Notes: generated by a model from the sequence alone, not told the origin. Shown: positions 1 to 6,124, numbered from the stretch's first letter. The stretch: DNA of 6,124 nt from Burkholderiales bacterium (GCA_017880705.1 JADGRS010000209.1:1-6124), one strand, 5' to 3'. Numbers and translations: made by a program.

Positions 1-662
1 GTCACGGGCACCGCGCCAGGCGGGACGCCGCTGCCGGGCTGCACGAGGCTTCCGGCGCGCACGCCGATCGTGCCGGTCCGCCCCGCGAACGGCGCGCGAA
101 TCTCGTCGTAGGCGCGGGCGACGCGCGCGGACTCGAGCGCCGCGGTGTCCACCGCGAGCTGCGCGGTGAGGGTATCGGACGAGTTCTGCGCGACGTCGAG
201 CGCGGCTTGCGAGATGAATTTCTGGTTGAAGAGGTCCTGGTTGCGCACGAGGTTGCGCTTCGCCGTCGCGAGATCGGCCTTGTCCTTCTCGACCTGCGCC
301 TCGGCCTTGCGGATGTTGGCGTCGTCGGCACGCGAGTCGAGCGAGAAGAGAAGGTCACCCTTCGCGACCGTCTGCCCCTCGACGATGTGGACGTCGCGTA
401 TCGTGCTCGTCACCTGGGCTCGCAGGTCGACCGTCTGCAGCGCGGTCACGGTACCGTTGGCCTTGAGGCGAACCGGCACGTCCTTCGACTGCGCGCGCGT
501 GGTCACGACGAGGTTGGTCGCGGCGCGCGCCGCGCCCTTCGCCTCCTGGTTGCGGGACGTGCCGAACCACCACCCCCCCACAAGGGCGGCGCCGATGATC
601 ACGACGCCGGCGATCCACGGCCAGCGGCGGCGATGCGTTCCGGAGAGAGGAACAGCGTTCAT
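1..662 (-). CDS. RND efflux periplasmic adaptor (membrane fusion protein), N-terminal part
   Basis: The minus strand from ATG at 662 reads openly to the left edge (220 codons plus 2 nt), so the C-terminus is missing. Residues 1-14 are basic and polar (HRRRW), and about 15-33 form one hydrophobic inner-membrane anchor. Residues 80-109 are a lipoyl-like half-motif (DVHIVEGQTVAKGDLLFSLD). About 113-180 is a charged, Ala-rich stretch fitting the alpha-hairpin that contacts the outer-membrane channel. Then DEIRAPFAGRTGTIGVRAGS at 186-205 is the second lipoyl half and start of the beta-barrel. This order is that of HlyD/MdtA-type adaptors, which bridge an inner-membrane RND transporter to a TolC-like channel. 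The transporter gene would be expected downstream, outside the window. No Shine-Dalgarno precedes the ATG, yet the N-terminus is sensible. The family call is firm; the substrate is unknown. Confidence 0.9.
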   Translation of the reverse strand, partial: MNAVPLSGTHRRRWPWIAGVVIIGAALVGGWWFGTSRNQEAKGAARAATNLVVTTRAQSKDVPVRLKANGTVTALQTVDLRAQVTSTIRDVHIVEGQTVAKGDLLFSLDSRADDANIRKAEAQVEKDKADLATAKRNLVRNQDLFNQKFISQAALDVAQNSSDTLTAQLAVDTAALESARVARAYDEIRAPFAGRTGTIGVRAGSLVQPGSGVPPGAVPV

Positions 663-702
663 ATTTTGGGAGGCTGAAGGGACAATGATAACGTCTCGCC
701 GA

Positions 703-731
703 GCGATACGGCCACCAGAATGACGTAACAA
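703..731 (-). promoter_or_regulatory. Weak sigma70-like promoter candidate for the efflux adaptor gene
   Basis: Reading the minus strand, TTGTTA (726-731) and TATCGC (703-708) are separated by exactly 17 bp. This would place the transcript start about 35 nt upstream of the adaptor ATG at 662. The -35 match is fair and the -10 match is poor, so this is only a candidate. An alternative -10, TATCAT, lies closer to the gene but has no usable -35. Confidence 0.22.
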
Positions 732-734
732 CCT

Positions 735-772
735 ATATCGAAGCGGAGCCCGGCGGGACCACCCGTCGATAT
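735..772. repeat. 7-bp inverted repeat between the enolase-superfamily and adaptor genes
   Basis: ATATCGA at 735-741 and TCGATAT at 766-772 are perfect inverted copies with a 24-bp GC-rich spacer. The spacer also contains the small inverted repeat CCCG-G-CGGG (749-757). The element lies just after the stop of the enolase-superfamily gene and just upstream of the adaptor promoter candidate. It could be a regulator site or a transcript hairpin. There is no T-run, so it is not a classic intrinsic terminator. Function is inferred only. Confidence 0.35.
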
Positions 773-779
773 GCAGCGC

Positions 780-1952
780 CTAGATGTAGCCCGGACCCTC
801 GATCACCGGATGCGACTTGAGGAAGTCCTCGTCCACCTCGACGCCGATTCCGGGAGTCTCGAGCGGCCGCACCGTGCCGTCCTTCTCGAGCTTGAACGAG
901 GGGCTGCAGAGCTCGTCGCGAAAGAGGTTCGCCTTCGAGACGTCGGCCTCGAAATAGCCGCCGTTGTCGATGGCGGCGAGGAAGTGGATGCTCGCCGCGA
1001 GGTTGATGCCGGTCATCGAGGAATGCGGATGGATCTCAAGCTTGTGCGCCGAAGCCATCGCGGCGATGCGCATGCACTCGGTGATGCCGCCGCTCCTGGA
1101 CAAGTCGGGCTGGATGATGTCGACGCTCTCCTCCTCGATCAGCCGCGAGAACTCGAAGCGCGTGAAGTGGTTCTCGCCCGCGGCCAGCGGAAGCGTGCCG
1201 AAGGTCCGCGCGGTCGCGTAGCTTCGGTAGTCGTGCGCGGGAAACGGCTCCTCGAGCCAGCGCACGCCGAGATCCTCGAGGACCGGCATCACGCGCCGCG
1301 CATCCTCGAGCGTGTAGCCGATGTTCGCGTCGGTGAGGATCTCCATGTCGTCGCCGAACGCGTCGCGCACCGCCTCGACCCGCTTCAGATCGTCCTTCAC
1401 GTTGTCGCCCAGCCGCAGCTTGACCGCCTTGTATCCCGACTCGACGTGCACCTTCGCCTCGGCGACGAGTTCCTTGGGATCCTGGAAACCGAGCGAGACG
1501 CCGCCGGCATACGCGGGGATCGGCTTCTGCGCGCCGCCGAGAAGCTTGTAGAGCGGCCAGCCCACCGCCTTCGCACGGATATCCCAGAGCGCCATGTCGA
1601 GCCCGCTCATCGCCAGCGAGCACCCCGCTCCCATTCCGTGGCTCGCGAGCTGGCGCGAATAGATTCGATTCCAGACGCCGACGACGTCGGTCGCATCCAT
1701 GCCGAGGACGAGCGTGCGAAGCGTCGTGTTGACGAGCGCGGCGACGGCGCCGGGCGCCCGGCCCGCGTGAGACTCGCCGTAGCCGACGATTCCCGACTCC
1801 GTCCTCACCTTGACGATGACCGCGTCGCGCTTGACGGCGCGGCCGATGCCCAGGCGCACGTTGCTGTCCCTGGGGAGAGGGAACGACGTCGGGATCGCCG
1901 TGATCTCGGCGATCTTGAGGGCAGCGTCGAACTTGGGAAAGGGAGAGTTCAT
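780..1952 (-). CDS. Mandelate racemase/muconate lactonizing enzyme family protein (enolase superfamily)
   Basis: A complete 390-residue protein. Members of this superfamily abstract the proton alpha to a carboxylate using a Mg2+-stabilised enolate; many are acid-sugar dehydratases, racemases or cycloisomerases. Residues about 13-140 form the capping domain and about 145-375 the barrel. Metal ligands are D208 (LTDAN), E234 (WLEEP) and E260 (AAGEN). The base on one side is the K178-L-R180 motif, and the other is the His-Asp pair H310 (IHPHSS) with D283 (QPDLSRSGG); E335 (FEAD) follows. These match the mandelate racemase residues D195, E221, E247, H297, D270 and E317 with a nearly constant offset of 13, as I recall the numbering. 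The second Lys of the KxK pair is Arg here, which occurs in several dehydratase subgroups, so a racemase label is not safe. No good Shine-Dalgarno precedes the ATG. No transporter or regulator gene is adjacent to suggest the substrate. Probably cytoplasmic. Confidence 0.93.
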   Translation of the reverse strand: MNSPFPKFDAALKIAEITAIPTSFPLPRDSNVRLGIGRAVKRDAVIVKVRTESGIVGYGESHAGRAPGAVAALVNTTLRTLVLGMDATDVVGVWNRIYSRQLASHGMGAGCSLAMSGLDMALWDIRAKAVGWPLYKLLGGAQKPIPAYAGGVSLGFQDPKELVAEAKVHVESGYKAVKLRLGDNVKDDLKRVEAVRDAFGDDMEILTDANIGYTLEDARRVMPVLEDLGVRWLEEPFPAHDYRSYATARTFGTLPLAAGENHFTRFEFSRLIEEESVDIIQPDLSRSGGITECMRIAAMASAHKLEIHPHSSMTGINLAASIHFLAAIDNGGYFEADVSKANLFRDELCSPSFKLEKDGTVRPLETPGIGVEVDEDFLKSHPVIEGPGYI

Positions 1953-1963
1953 TGCGAAAGCGG

Positions 1964-1975
1964 ACCCGATCGGGT
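1964..1975. promoter_or_regulatory. 12-bp perfect palindrome in the divergent intergenic region, possible operator
   Basis: ACCCGATCGGGT is a perfect palindrome 12-23 nt upstream of the ATG of the enolase-superfamily gene, inside the 115-bp region separating it from the divergent EAL gene. On the minus strand, TATGAT (1982-1987) is a good -10 match whose transcript start would fall at or just before the palindrome. A repressor bound there would block that promoter. No convincing -35 accompanies it. The site is seen directly; the operator role is inferred. Apart from an 8-bp palindrome GGATATCC (2011-2018), I see nothing else in this gap. Confidence 0.3.
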
Positions 1976-2067
1976 TGCCGGATCATATCAAGCCGGGCGG
2001 CGGCGCTTGGGGATATCCGCCCGTTCAGTCACAATGGTGGCCAGACGTATTGGGAATCCAGCCCGTC

Positions 2068-4737
2068 ATGCGCATCGGAATCCTCGCACGCGAGTGGTCC
2101 AGCATCGACGAACGCTACCGGCACCTCGCCCTGGCCCTGCTCGTGGGCGTCGCCTATTGGGCACTCGCCGCCTACAGCCTGGCGCTGCCCGTTCAGTCGA
2201 GCGGCATTTCGTACATCTGGCCCGCCGACGGGCTCGCCCTCGGCGCGCTCCTGTGCACCGAAAGGCGGCACTGGCCCCGTTACCTGGCCGCGGTATTCCT
2301 CGGCAATTTCCTCGCCAGCGACAAACCTCTCGCGCTGGACCTGCTCTACTCGTCGTTCAATGTGTTCGAGCCCTGGCTCGTTGCAACCGTGGTCACGAAG
2401 GTCCTCGGCGCGCGGCCCCGCATCGAAACGGTGGCGGCCGCCTCCCGGCTGATATTCCTGATCGTGGCGGTGATGGCGCTCGCCATCCTCGTCACCAACA
2501 CGTTCGACTGGCTGATCCATCGCGGGGACTTCTGGGAGGTCTGGGGAATCTGGTATCTCTCGAACACCCTGGGGATGCTCGTCATCGCACCGCTCATCCT
2601 CACGATTTCGAACGAGCTGCACGTGGAATGGGGCCGCGCGACTCCTCGCCAGATAGCCGAGGCGATCGTGCTTCTCGCGGGCCTCGTCGTCTCCACTCAC
2701 TTCATGTTTTCCGCCGCGCCGGACCAGATGGAGCGATGGCCGAAGCTGACCAGCACGCCGATGCTGATGCCGACGATCTTCCTCATCTGGAGCGCCGTGC
2801 GATTCGCCGGTACGGGAGGCACTCTCTGCATGGCCGTCCTCGCGCTGCAAACATTCTGGTACACCGCGCACGACCTCGGCCCCTACGCGGCGCTGCATTC
2901 GGATTCCGATGCCGCCCTGGTTCATCTCCAGCTGACCCTCGCGGTGATGGCAGTCCTCATCACGGTGGTCTCCTCCGTCGCCGCGGATTGGCGCCACGCG
3001 CTCGCCGACAGCCAGGCCTCGAAGAAGCGCCTCGAGCGCGCGCTCGAAAGCGCGCGCCTCGCGCTCTGGGAGGTCGAGGTGCCGAGCGGGCGGGTGTACC
3101 TGAGCGAGGGATGGGCGGAAATGATCGGGGCGCCCCCGGGCGAGACGCACACCACCGTCGAAGGACTCCTCGCTCTCACCCACCCCGAGGATCGCGCCGC
3201 GATCCTCAAGGTCGCGTCGGACGCGGTCTCGGGAAGGAACGAGGGCTACGATTCCGAGCACCGGATACGACGCGTGGACGGCGAGTGGATCTGGGTCCTC
3301 GACCGCGGCCGGGTCACCGAGCGCGACGCTTCGGGCCGTGCCGTGCGAATCGCCGGCACGAATGTCGACGTCACCCATCGCAAGCGCACCGAGCAACGCC
3401 TGCATTACCTCGCGACGCGCGATGCGCTCACCGATCTCACCAACCGCGCCCTCTTCGGGGATGGCTTGCAGAAGGCCATCGAGGAGGCGGCGCGCCAATC
3501 CGGCCGCGTCGCACTCATCTCCGTCGGCCTCGATCGATTCACCTCGATCAACGACTCCCTGGGCCAGCACGTGGGCGACCTGGTGCTGAAGAGCGTCGCG
3601 GACCGGCTGACCGCGGCCGTGGGCAGCGTGATCACGGTGGCGCGCCCCGGAGGCGACGAGTTCCTGCTGCTCATGCCGCGCATCCAATCCCCGCACGAAG
3701 CGGCGCAGTGCGCGGAGAACATCCTCGCCGCCATCGCCAGGCCGGTTTCCGTCGAGGACCGCAAGCTCGTCGTCACCGCAAGCATCGGCGTCGCGCTTTA
3801 TCCGGACGACGGAGACACCGCCGGCTTGCTGCTGCGCAATGCCGACATCGCGCTGCACAGCGCCAAGGACGCGGGCCGCAACAACATCCAGTTCTTCACC
3901 GAGCGGATGAACATCGCCGCGCGCAGCCGCCTGGAAATGGAGGAGGCGCTGCGCCTGGGGCTCGAACGCGACGAGTTCGTCGTTCACTACCAGCCGCAAA
4001 TCGAATTGGCTACGGGCGCCCTCATCGGCTTCGAGGCGCTGGTGCGCTGGCGGCATCCGGAGCTCGGCTTGATGCTTCCCGGGGACTTCATCCCGACCGC
4101 GGAGTCCACCGGGCTCATCGTCCCGCTGGGCGAACGAGTGCTGCAGACCGCCTGCCGTCAAGCCGCCCATTGGCAGGGCGTCGCCGGCGCGCCTCTCTGC
4201 GTGGCGGTCAACGTGAGCGCGCGCCAGTTTCGCCACAAGGGATTCGTCGAGGCGGTGAAGGGCGCGCTCGTGTCCACGAAGCTCCACCCGCGGTTCCTCG
4301 AGCTCGAGATCACCGAGAATTCGATCATCGAGCACGGCGCCGATACGACCTCGACTCTCGAGGCCATCGGCCACCTGGGCGTGCAGCTCGCGATCGACGA
4401 CTTCGGCACCGGCTATTCGAGCCTGAGCTACCTGAAGCGCCTGCCGATCGACACCGTGAAGATCGACCAGTCGTTCGTCGCGGACCTGCCGGGTGATCCG
4501 GACGCCGGCGCGATCGTCGGCGCCATCATCGCCCTGGCCCACAACCTGGGCCTCAAGGTCCTCGCCGAAGGCGTCGAAACCCAGGAGCAATGCGCGTATT
4601 TGCGCGAGCACGGATGCGACCGGGCGCAGGGCTATTTCTTCGGCCGGCCCCAACCCGCGGAGCTGCTGGAGGCGGACGCGCACGGGGAATTCGGCCGCCT
4701 CGCGCGCAACGCGCCGGCGTACAGCCAGTCGGCGTAA
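2068..4737 (+). CDS. MASE1-like/PAS/GGDEF/EAL cyclic-di-GMP phosphodiesterase with degenerate GGDEF
   Basis: An 889-residue inner-membrane signalling protein. Residues about 19-306 hold eight to ten hydrophobic segments with ISYIWPADGLALGALL (47-62), typical of MASE1 sensors. A helical linker (about 310-328) leads to a PAS domain (about 325-437; HPEDR at 372-376, RRVDGEWIWVLDRGRV at 401-416). GGDEF spans about 445-612 with signature G528-GDEF, but the first metal-binding Asp is Gly (G487 in VGLDRF) and the following Lys is Thr (T492). No RxxD inhibitory site precedes it. EAL spans about 622-870 and looks complete: E656 (FEALVRW), N715, E747 (LEITE), D777-D778 (DDFGTGYSS), K798, E834 and Q854. 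It should hydrolyse cyclic-di-GMP to pGpG, with the GGDEF domain perhaps sensing GTP. I chose ATG 2068 because upstream in-frame starts fall inside the divergent gene; TTG 2050 is an alternative. GGGA (2052-2055) is a weak, distant Shine-Dalgarno. Confidence 0.93.
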   Translation: MRIGILAREWSSIDERYRHLALALLVGVAYWALAAYSLALPVQSSGISYIWPADGLALGALLCTERRHWPRYLAAVFLGNFLASDKPLALDLLYSSFNVFEPWLVATVVTKVLGARPRIETVAAASRLIFLIVAVMALAILVTNTFDWLIHRGDFWEVWGIWYLSNTLGMLVIAPLILTISNELHVEWGRATPRQIAEAIVLLAGLVVSTHFMFSAAPDQMERWPKLTSTPMLMPTIFLIWSAVRFAGTGGTLCMAVLALQTFWYTAHDLGPYAALHSDSDAALVHLQLTLAVMAVLITVVSSVAADWRHALADSQASKKRLERALESARLALWEVEVPSGRVYLSEGWAEMIGAPPGETHTTVEGLLALTHPEDRAAILKVASDAVSGRNEGYDSEHRIRRVDGEWIWVLDRGRVTERDASGRAVRIAGTNVDVTHRKRTEQRLHYLATRDALTDLTNRALFGDGLQKAIEEAARQSGRVALISVGLDRFTSINDSLGQHVGDLVLKSVADRLTAAVGSVITVARPGGDEFLLLMPRIQSPHEAAQCAENILAAIARPVSVEDRKLVVTASIGVALYPDDGDTAGLLLRNADIALHSAKDAGRNNIQFFTERMNIAARSRLEMEEALRLGLERDEFVVHYQPQIELATGALIGFEALVRWRHPELGLMLPGDFIPTAESTGLIVPLGERVLQTACRQAAHWQGVAGAPLCVAVNVSARQFRHKGFVEAVKGALVSTKLHPRFLELEITENSIIEHGADTTSTLEAIGHLGVQLAIDDFGTGYSSLSYLKRLPIDTVKIDQSFVADLPGDPDAGAIVGAIIALAHNLGLKVLAEGVETQEQCAYLREHGCDRAQGYFFGRPQPAELLEADAHGEFGRLARNAPAYSQSA

Positions 4738-4744
4738 GCCCGCC

Positions 4745-5206
4745 TCAGTCCTGCCGGTACGCCCCGGCGGCGAACACGAGATCGTCGTGCCGCTCCCAGT
4801 ATTGGCGCTTCGGCTCGATCTTCTTCGTCACCGGATTGAAGAACTTGAAATCCTGCCATCCGCTCGGCTGCGTCTTGGCGGCCTCGAGCCTTTCGCGCGT
4901 GAAGTACTTCCCGTCGACGTCGCGCTGGTCCCACATGTTCTTGCCGATCACCCGATCGTTGATGTGGGAAAGGCATTTGCCGTCCAGCGTATAGACCGTG
5001 ACGTACAGATCGCGGTCGACGAATTTTCCGGCGGGCTTCGAAAACTCCGCGAGCGCCTTGTCGCGACCATTCTTCTTGTAGTAGTCGATCGCCTTCTTGA
5101 CCAGGGCCTCCGCCTCCGCGGTGGTGGCGCGCTCTCCCGGGCCGGCGGCGCTCGCCGGGAGGAGGCCGGCCACGGCCACGAACATCAGGGCGCACAATCG
5201 TTTCAT
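4745..5206 (-). CDS. Small secreted Cache-domain protein
   Basis: A 153-residue protein. Residues 1-21 form a Sec signal peptide (MKRLCALMFVAVAGLLPASA, cleavage likely after the ASA motif). The rest is one Cache-like module: a helix (about 28-56, EALVKKAIDYYKKNG), then a beta sheet with FVDRDLYVTVYTLDGKCLSH (62-81), the GKNMWDQRDVDGKYF segment (88-102), and SGWQDFKFFNPVTKKIEPK (115-133) ending in AAGAY. Single Cache domains bind small ligands extracytoplasmically. This protein has no transmembrane helix or output domain, so it is probably a free periplasmic protein. A GTG start at 5213-5215 is possible, but AAAGG sits 8 nt before ATG 5206, favouring the shorter form. It converges on the EAL gene with a 7-bp gap and diverges from the CMD-family gene. 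The family call is fairly sure; ligand and partner are unknown. Confidence 0.85.
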   Translation of the reverse strand: MKRLCALMFVAVAGLLPASAAGPGERATTAEAEALVKKAIDYYKKNGRDKALAEFSKPAGKFVDRDLYVTVYTLDGKCLSHINDRVIGKNMWDQRDVDGKYFTRERLEAAKTQPSGWQDFKFFNPVTKKIEPKRQYWERHDDLVFAAGAYRQD

Positions 5207-5214
5207 GGGAAGCA

Positions 5215-5219
5215 CCTTT
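5215..5219 (-). promoter_or_regulatory. Shine-Dalgarno deciding the start of the Cache gene
   Basis: On the minus strand AAAGG lies 8 nt before ATG 5206. It overlaps the alternative GTG start at 5213-5215, which has no ribosome site of its own at proper spacing. This supports the 153-residue form beginning MKRL. Confidence 0.6.
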
Positions 5220-5222
5220 CAT

Positions 5223-5226
5223 GGAG
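5223..5226 (+). promoter_or_regulatory. Shine-Dalgarno deciding the start of the CMD-family lipoprotein gene
   Basis: GGAG lies 10 nt before ATG 5237. It supports the start that includes the lipoprotein signal rather than the downstream in-frame ATG at 5306, which has no ribosome site. An ATG at 5221 in this region gives only a two-codon reading frame (ATG GAG TGA). Confidence 0.55.
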
Positions 5227-5236
5227 TGACGCGCAA

Positions 5237-5947
5237 ATGTTCATCATCGCATCGAGACGCTACCACGCGATTCTGTCCCTCGTCATCCTGGCCGGCTGCG
5301 CCTCGATGACCGATACCGCCAGCCCTCGCCAGGGCGATGGCCGATTCGAGGGCCCGCGCCGCTTCGCGCTCACGCCGCTCACCGAGATGACTCCGGAGCA
5401 GCGCGCCGTCGCCGACGCCATCATGAAAGGACCCCGCGCCTCGGTCGGCAGTCCCGCGGCGGCGGCCGGTGCCACGAGCCTTTCGAGTCCCTTCAACGTC
5501 TGGAACCGCAGGCCCGAGCTGGCCGACAGGCTCCAAAGGGTAGGCGAGTACATCCGCTTCAAGAGCTCGCTTCCCTCGAGGTTGAACGAGTTCGCGATCC
5601 TCGTCACCGCGCGCCAGTGGAACGCGCAGTATGAGTGGTTCGCGCATCATCGCCTCGCGATGGCGGGCGGGCTGAATCCCGCCGTCGCCGAGGATCTCGC
5701 GCAAGGACGCGTGCCGGCGAACATGAAGCCCGACGAGCAGGTCGTCTACGACTTCAGCATGCAGATGCACGGGCAACATGGCGTGAGCGACGCGACCTTC
5801 AAGCGCGCCGTCGACGTGCTGGGCGAGCAGGGAGTCGCGGACCTCATCGCGGTGAACGGCTACTACGTGCTGGTCGCGATGACGGTGAACGTCGACCGCA
5901 CGCCGATCCCGAACGGCGGATTGCCGCCAATGCCCAACCTCAAATGA
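5237..5947 (+). CDS. Carboxymuconolactone decarboxylase-family protein with lipoprotein signal
   Basis: A 236-residue protein. Residues 1-20 make a short basic then hydrophobic leader ending in the lipobox LAGC (18-21), so C21 should be lipidated and the protein anchored in the envelope. About 45-225 resembles the all-helical AhpD/CMD fold: LTPLTEMTPEQRAV (46-59), FNVWNRRPELADRL (86-99), and the core helix pair RLNEFAILVTARQWNAQYEW (115-134) followed by H137-H138 and AMAGGL. Family members include gamma-carboxymuconolactone decarboxylase and the AhpD peroxidase. The AhpD CxxC redox pair is absent, and C21 is the only cysteine, so thiol peroxidase chemistry is ruled out. Its reaction is unknown. 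The gene starts 30 bp from the divergent Cache gene and ends 19 bp from a convergent ParB-like gene. The family call is good; export depends on the chosen start. Confidence 0.85.
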   Translation: MFIIASRRYHAILSLVILAGCASMTDTASPRQGDGRFEGPRRFALTPLTEMTPEQRAVADAIMKGPRASVGSPAAAAGATSLSSPFNVWNRRPELADRLQRVGEYIRFKSSLPSRLNEFAILVTARQWNAQYEWFAHHRLAMAGGLNPAVAEDLAQGRVPANMKPDEQVVYDFSMQMHGQHGVSDATFKRAVDVLGEQGVADLIAVNGYYVLVAMTVNVDRTPIPNGGLPPMPNLK

Positions 5948-5966
5948 TGCTGGGCGGCAGCGGGGT

Positions 5967-6124
5967 CTAGACGATCTTGCACGGGATCACGGCGTCCTCG
6001 TCGAACATGTAGACGGCGCAGAGGCGGTGATAGCCGTCGGCCACGATCAATGCGGCGCGCCCGGCCCTTCGCACCAGCAGCAGCGGCGACAGCCGCGTCC
6101 CGGCGAGGATCTTCTTGCGGTCCT
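5967..6124 (-). CDS. ParB-N-like (ParB/sulfiredoxin fold) protein, C-terminal end
   Basis: The minus strand is open from the right edge to TAG at 5967-5969, giving the last 51 residues of a longer protein. The tail contains ALIVADGYHRLCAVYMFDED and ends in VIPCKIV. An [ADG][YE]HRxxA element followed by a strand with an 'IPC' segment resembles the ParB N-terminal fold, where DGYHR takes the place of the GERR CTP-binding motif of true ParB. The protein ends right after this strand, so no DNA-binding helix-turn-helix or dimer domain follows. That argues against a chromosome-segregation ParB and for one of the small stand-alone ParB-N-like proteins of unknown role. The start and N-terminal half lie outside the window. 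Confidence 0.6.
   Translation of the reverse strand, partial: DRKKILAGTRLSPLLLVRRAGRAALIVADGYHRLCAVYMFDEDAVIPCKIV

Noticed and set aside
1810..2067. N-terminal extension of the EAL protein to an upstream ATG at 1810
   Set aside because: It would overlap about 140 bp of the divergent enolase-superfamily gene and adds no domain; ATG 2068 places the first membrane helix at a normal distance from the N-terminus.
3032..3047. 16-bp perfect palindrome TCGAGCGCGCGCTCGA
   Set aside because: It lies inside the linker-helix coding region (LERALE) and is explained by GC-rich Leu, Glu, Arg and Ala codons.
771..4496. A 1241-codon open frame on the plus strand crossing the enolase-superfamily gene and most of the EAL gene
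   Set aside because: It is antisense to one convincing gene and out of frame with the other; the translation is Arg/Ala/His-rich with no domain. Very high GC at third positions removes stops in shadow frames.
2029..4683. An 884-codon open frame antisense to almost the whole EAL gene
   Set aside because: The translation is rich in Arg, Asp and His with no recognisable motif, and the sense frame has clear PAS, GGDEF and EAL motifs. It is a mirror of codon bias.
4751..4770. GC-rich hairpin (CTGCCGG/CCGGCGG) at the convergent ends of the EAL and Cache genes
   Set aside because: No T-run follows on either strand and it lies inside the Cache coding sequence, so I do not call it an intrinsic terminator.
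4493..5236. N-terminal extension of the CMD-family protein back to 4493
   Set aside because: The extra residues are out of frame with the EAL gene and antisense to the Cache gene; the lipoprotein signal and a Shine-Dalgarno support ATG 5237.

Overview
This is a high-GC (roughly two-thirds G+C), densely packed bacterial chromosome segment. Its gene set suggests a Gram-negative proteobacterium: a periplasmic efflux adaptor, a multi-domain cyclic-di-GMP protein with a MASE1-like membrane sensor, a secreted Cache protein and a lipoprotein. A betaproteobacterium is my best guess, but nothing here fixes the taxon. I see no mobile element, tRNA, rRNA or CRISPR array.

Layout. (1) 1-662, minus: N-terminal 220 residues of an RND-type membrane-fusion (periplasmic adaptor) protein, running off the left edge. 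(2) 663-779: non-coding leader with a weak promoter candidate and a 7-bp inverted repeat. (3) 780-1952, minus: complete mandelate racemase/muconate lactonizing enzyme family protein (enolase superfamily). (4) 1953-2067: divergent intergenic region with a 12-bp perfect palindrome. (5) 2068-4737, plus: large MASE1-like/PAS/GGDEF/EAL cyclic-di-GMP protein. (6) 4745-5206, minus: small secreted Cache-domain protein, ending 7 bp from the EAL gene. (7) 5207-5236: a 30-bp divergent gap holding both Shine-Dalgarno sequences. (8) 5237-5947, plus: carboxymuconolactone decarboxylase-family protein with a lipoprotein signal. (9) 5967-6124, minus: C-terminal end of a ParB-N-like protein, running off the right edge.

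How the genes relate. No multi-gene operon with a single obvious theme is visible; neighbours are mostly divergent or convergent. The enolase-superfamily enzyme and the efflux adaptor point the same way but are separated by 117 bp and look functionally unrelated. The signalling protein has a complete EAL catalytic set, while its GGDEF domain keeps the signature motif but has Gly in place of the first metal-binding Asp. It therefore reads as a phosphodiesterase with a regulatory or inactive cyclase domain. The secreted Cache protein and the Cys-poor lipoprotein share a tiny divergent control region and may be co-regulated; any link to the neighbouring phosphodiesterase is speculation. I found no convincing new multi-gene system. 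The most notable points are the degenerate GGDEF domain, the envelope-targeted CMD-family protein with no redox cysteines, and the 30-bp divergent Cache/CMD pair.
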